Shown: positions 33,596 to 34,238 of the stretch, piece by piece
Numbering within the stretch: position 1 is the first letter of the stretch
How the letters are laid out: each line of letters opens with the position of its first letter
Origin: Flavobacterium sasangense DSM 21067
GTDB lineage: Bacteria; Bacteroidota; Bacteroidia; Flavobacteriales; Flavobacteriaceae
Length of the DNA stretch: 34,238 bases
Direction of reading: 5' to 3'
Assembly: GCF_000686885.1 (NCBI RefSeq)
Contig: NZ_JMLU01000032.1
Span: 1 to 34,238, forward strand
Position numbers and translations under genes: made by a program
The notes under the pieces: generated by a model
Databases searched by the model: none
What the model was told of the DNA's origin: nothing
What the model saw: only the letters and a program-made list of their open reading frames with translations

Positions 33596-33883
33596 TTACT
33601 TAAAAAGAGTTGGTAAAGTATTTACTTTGTTTCCATTTAATAGTTTATCGATGTCGGCATGGTTGTAATACATGATGCCTCCTATTTTGGTGTAGGATAG
33701 AGTGCCTTTGATGCGGAGGTTTTGGAGGGTTCCTGGGGAGATGTTTAACAGTTTGCGGACTTCATTTGATTTGAGCCACTGTTTTGATTGTTGTGGTTTG
33801 GAATTGATGATTTCTTTTAAATCATTTAATAAAAGATTTCGGAATTCATTTAAGTCTTCGATGGTAATGATTTGTACTGCCAT
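33596..33883 (-). CDS. MerR-type HTH protein (excisionase-like)
   Basis: A 95-aa protein whose residues ~38-85 form a helix-turn-helix of the HTH_17/excisionase type: WLKSNEVRKLLNISPGTLQN, LRIKGTLSYTKIGGIMYYNH and ADIDKLL. The N-terminal 35 residues are a helix that may dimerise. In Bacteroidetes integrative elements such genes precede the replication gene and direct excision or regulate it. It has an inverted repeat CCATAAC/GTTATGG overlapping its start codon. An IS3-like element begins ~25 bp upstream and has probably replaced its promoter. Confidence 0.85.
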   Translation of the reverse strand: MAVQIITIEDLNEFRNLLLNDLKEIINSKPQQSKQWLKSNEVRKLLNISPGTLQNLRIKGTLSYTKIGGIMYYNHADIDKLLNGNKVNTLPTLFK

Positions 33884-33907
33884 AACGTATGTTTTAATTT
33901 GTTATGG
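33880..33907. promoter_or_regulatory. Inverted repeat CCATAAC-N14-GTTATGG at HTH start
   Basis: CCATAAC (33880-33886) includes the start codon of the HTH gene, and GTTATGG (33901-33907) abuts the IS boundary at 33909. It fits an operator for autoregulation, but a chance 7-bp pair cannot be excluded. Confidence 0.35.
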
Positions 33908-33908
33908 G

Positions 33909-34238
33909 TGTACGTCTTCAAACTAAATTGGACTTTTGCTAAGAGAGTATTTAGTTAATAATTCAAAGATAAAAGATTTTTTTGATTAGTTGTTAATTTT
34001 GATTTTTGGTACTCATTTCTTCGGTTTATAATAGCCATTTTCTTTAATCGTTCACGTTCTTTTAAAATTAATTCACCTCTTCCAAAATACACGTCTGCAG
34101 GAGTTAAGTTGTTTAATGATTCATGATAGCGTTCATTGTTATAACGATAAACAAACTTTTCTAAAGCAGCTTCTAATTCTTCTGGAGCGAAGTAATTATC
34201 AAGTTTTACAACATTTTTCATGGTTCTGTGATAGCGTT
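33909..34238 (-). mobile_element. IS3-like insertion sequence end (cut by window edge)
   Basis: The transposase C-terminus is coded at 33955-34238. The likely outer end is TGTACGTCTTCAAACTAAAT starting at 33909, as IS3-family ends begin with TG. The other end is outside the window, so no target duplication can be checked. Confidence 0.65.
33955..34238 (-). CDS. IS3-family transposase (integrase core), C-terminal fragment
   Basis: The frame is open from the right window edge to the stop at 33955. Residues RYHRTMKNVVKLDNYF, then YNNERYHESLNNLTPADVYF and RERLKKMAIINRR, are the typical C-terminus of IS3-type DDE integrase-core transposases, after the last catalytic Glu. The ATG at 34221 is internal, as reading continues upstream. 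Only the last ~93 residues are present. Confidence 0.8.
   Translation of the reverse strand, partial: RYHRTMKNVVKLDNYFAPEELEAALEKFVYRYNNERYHESLNNLTPADVYFGRGELILKERERLKKMAIINRRNEYQKSKLTTNQKNLLSLNY

Overview
The window looks like accessory DNA from a member of the Bacteroidetes, most likely a Flavobacterium or close relative. The DNA is AT-rich. A Bacteroidetes-type promoter (TTTG, 21 nt, TAnnTTTG) is visible at 4357-4389. The gene families also fit: a GLPGLI protein, an outer-membrane receptor with a carboxypeptidase-like N-terminal domain, DUF5675, and the Bacteroidetes replication/excision set. No ordinary core-metabolism gene is present. Both window edges lie inside insertion sequences (IS982-like on the left, IS3-like on the right).

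Layout. (1) 1-5112 is a first defence cluster: an IS982 end has cut off a DUF3732 (Rad50-like) ATPase, followed by a membrane AbiC-like abortive-infection protein, a lone PD-(D/E)XK nuclease with a winged-helix-like front part, and a 52-aa protein plus GNAT acetyltransferase pair that looks like a toxin-antitoxin module. (2) 5120-12840 is the most unusual part. It is a mirror-symmetric block bounded by about 84-bp inverted repeats that are roughly 90% identical. Inside, two DUF6943-like genes face inward, and two paralogues of a conserved unknown flavobacterial family (starting MARQKG/MAKQKG) face outward. Between and beside these lie a DUF5675 gene, two tiny membrane proteins, a small DNA-binding-like gene and a thermonuclease. 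Both arms carry long non-coding leaders and chains of large palindromes. No transposase or integrase is visible inside it.

(3) 12899-22681 is one leftward operon: AbiEi, AbiEii, HsdM, HsdS, a PrrC-like anticodon nuclease, HsdR and an unknown distal gene. HsdS carries four copies of a 12-bp repeat (ELTA) in the spacer helix, as in the EcoR124 family, so specificity may switch. The PrrC-like protein has R296/E300/H332, the same spacing as the known PrrC catalytic triad. This gives restriction, a restriction-guarding tRNA nuclease and a type IV toxin-antitoxin in one transcript. (4) 23020-26326 holds two more candidate defence or signalling sets: a STAS/GHKL ATPase with a DUF4325 protein and a membrane protein, and a caspase-like protease with a one-helix membrane partner. 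The second set is bracketed by GTTATGGGC and GCCCATAAC.

(5) 26431-30948 holds an outer-membrane receptor, a GLPGLI protein and a small secreted Cys/Trp-rich protein, bracketed by matching pairs of TTACGGTGTTTT repeats. A decayed copy of the last gene and terminator of the DUF5675 operon sits just inside the left repeat. (6) 30957-33883 is a replication/excision module: MerR-like HTH protein, RepA/DnaD-like protein, a 40-aa coupled ORF, a DnaC-like ATPase and an unknown protein. An IS3-like element has landed about 25 bp upstream of the HTH gene.

Overall the window reads as a defence island built on mobile DNA. Family names come from recognising motifs by eye; no database search was run.
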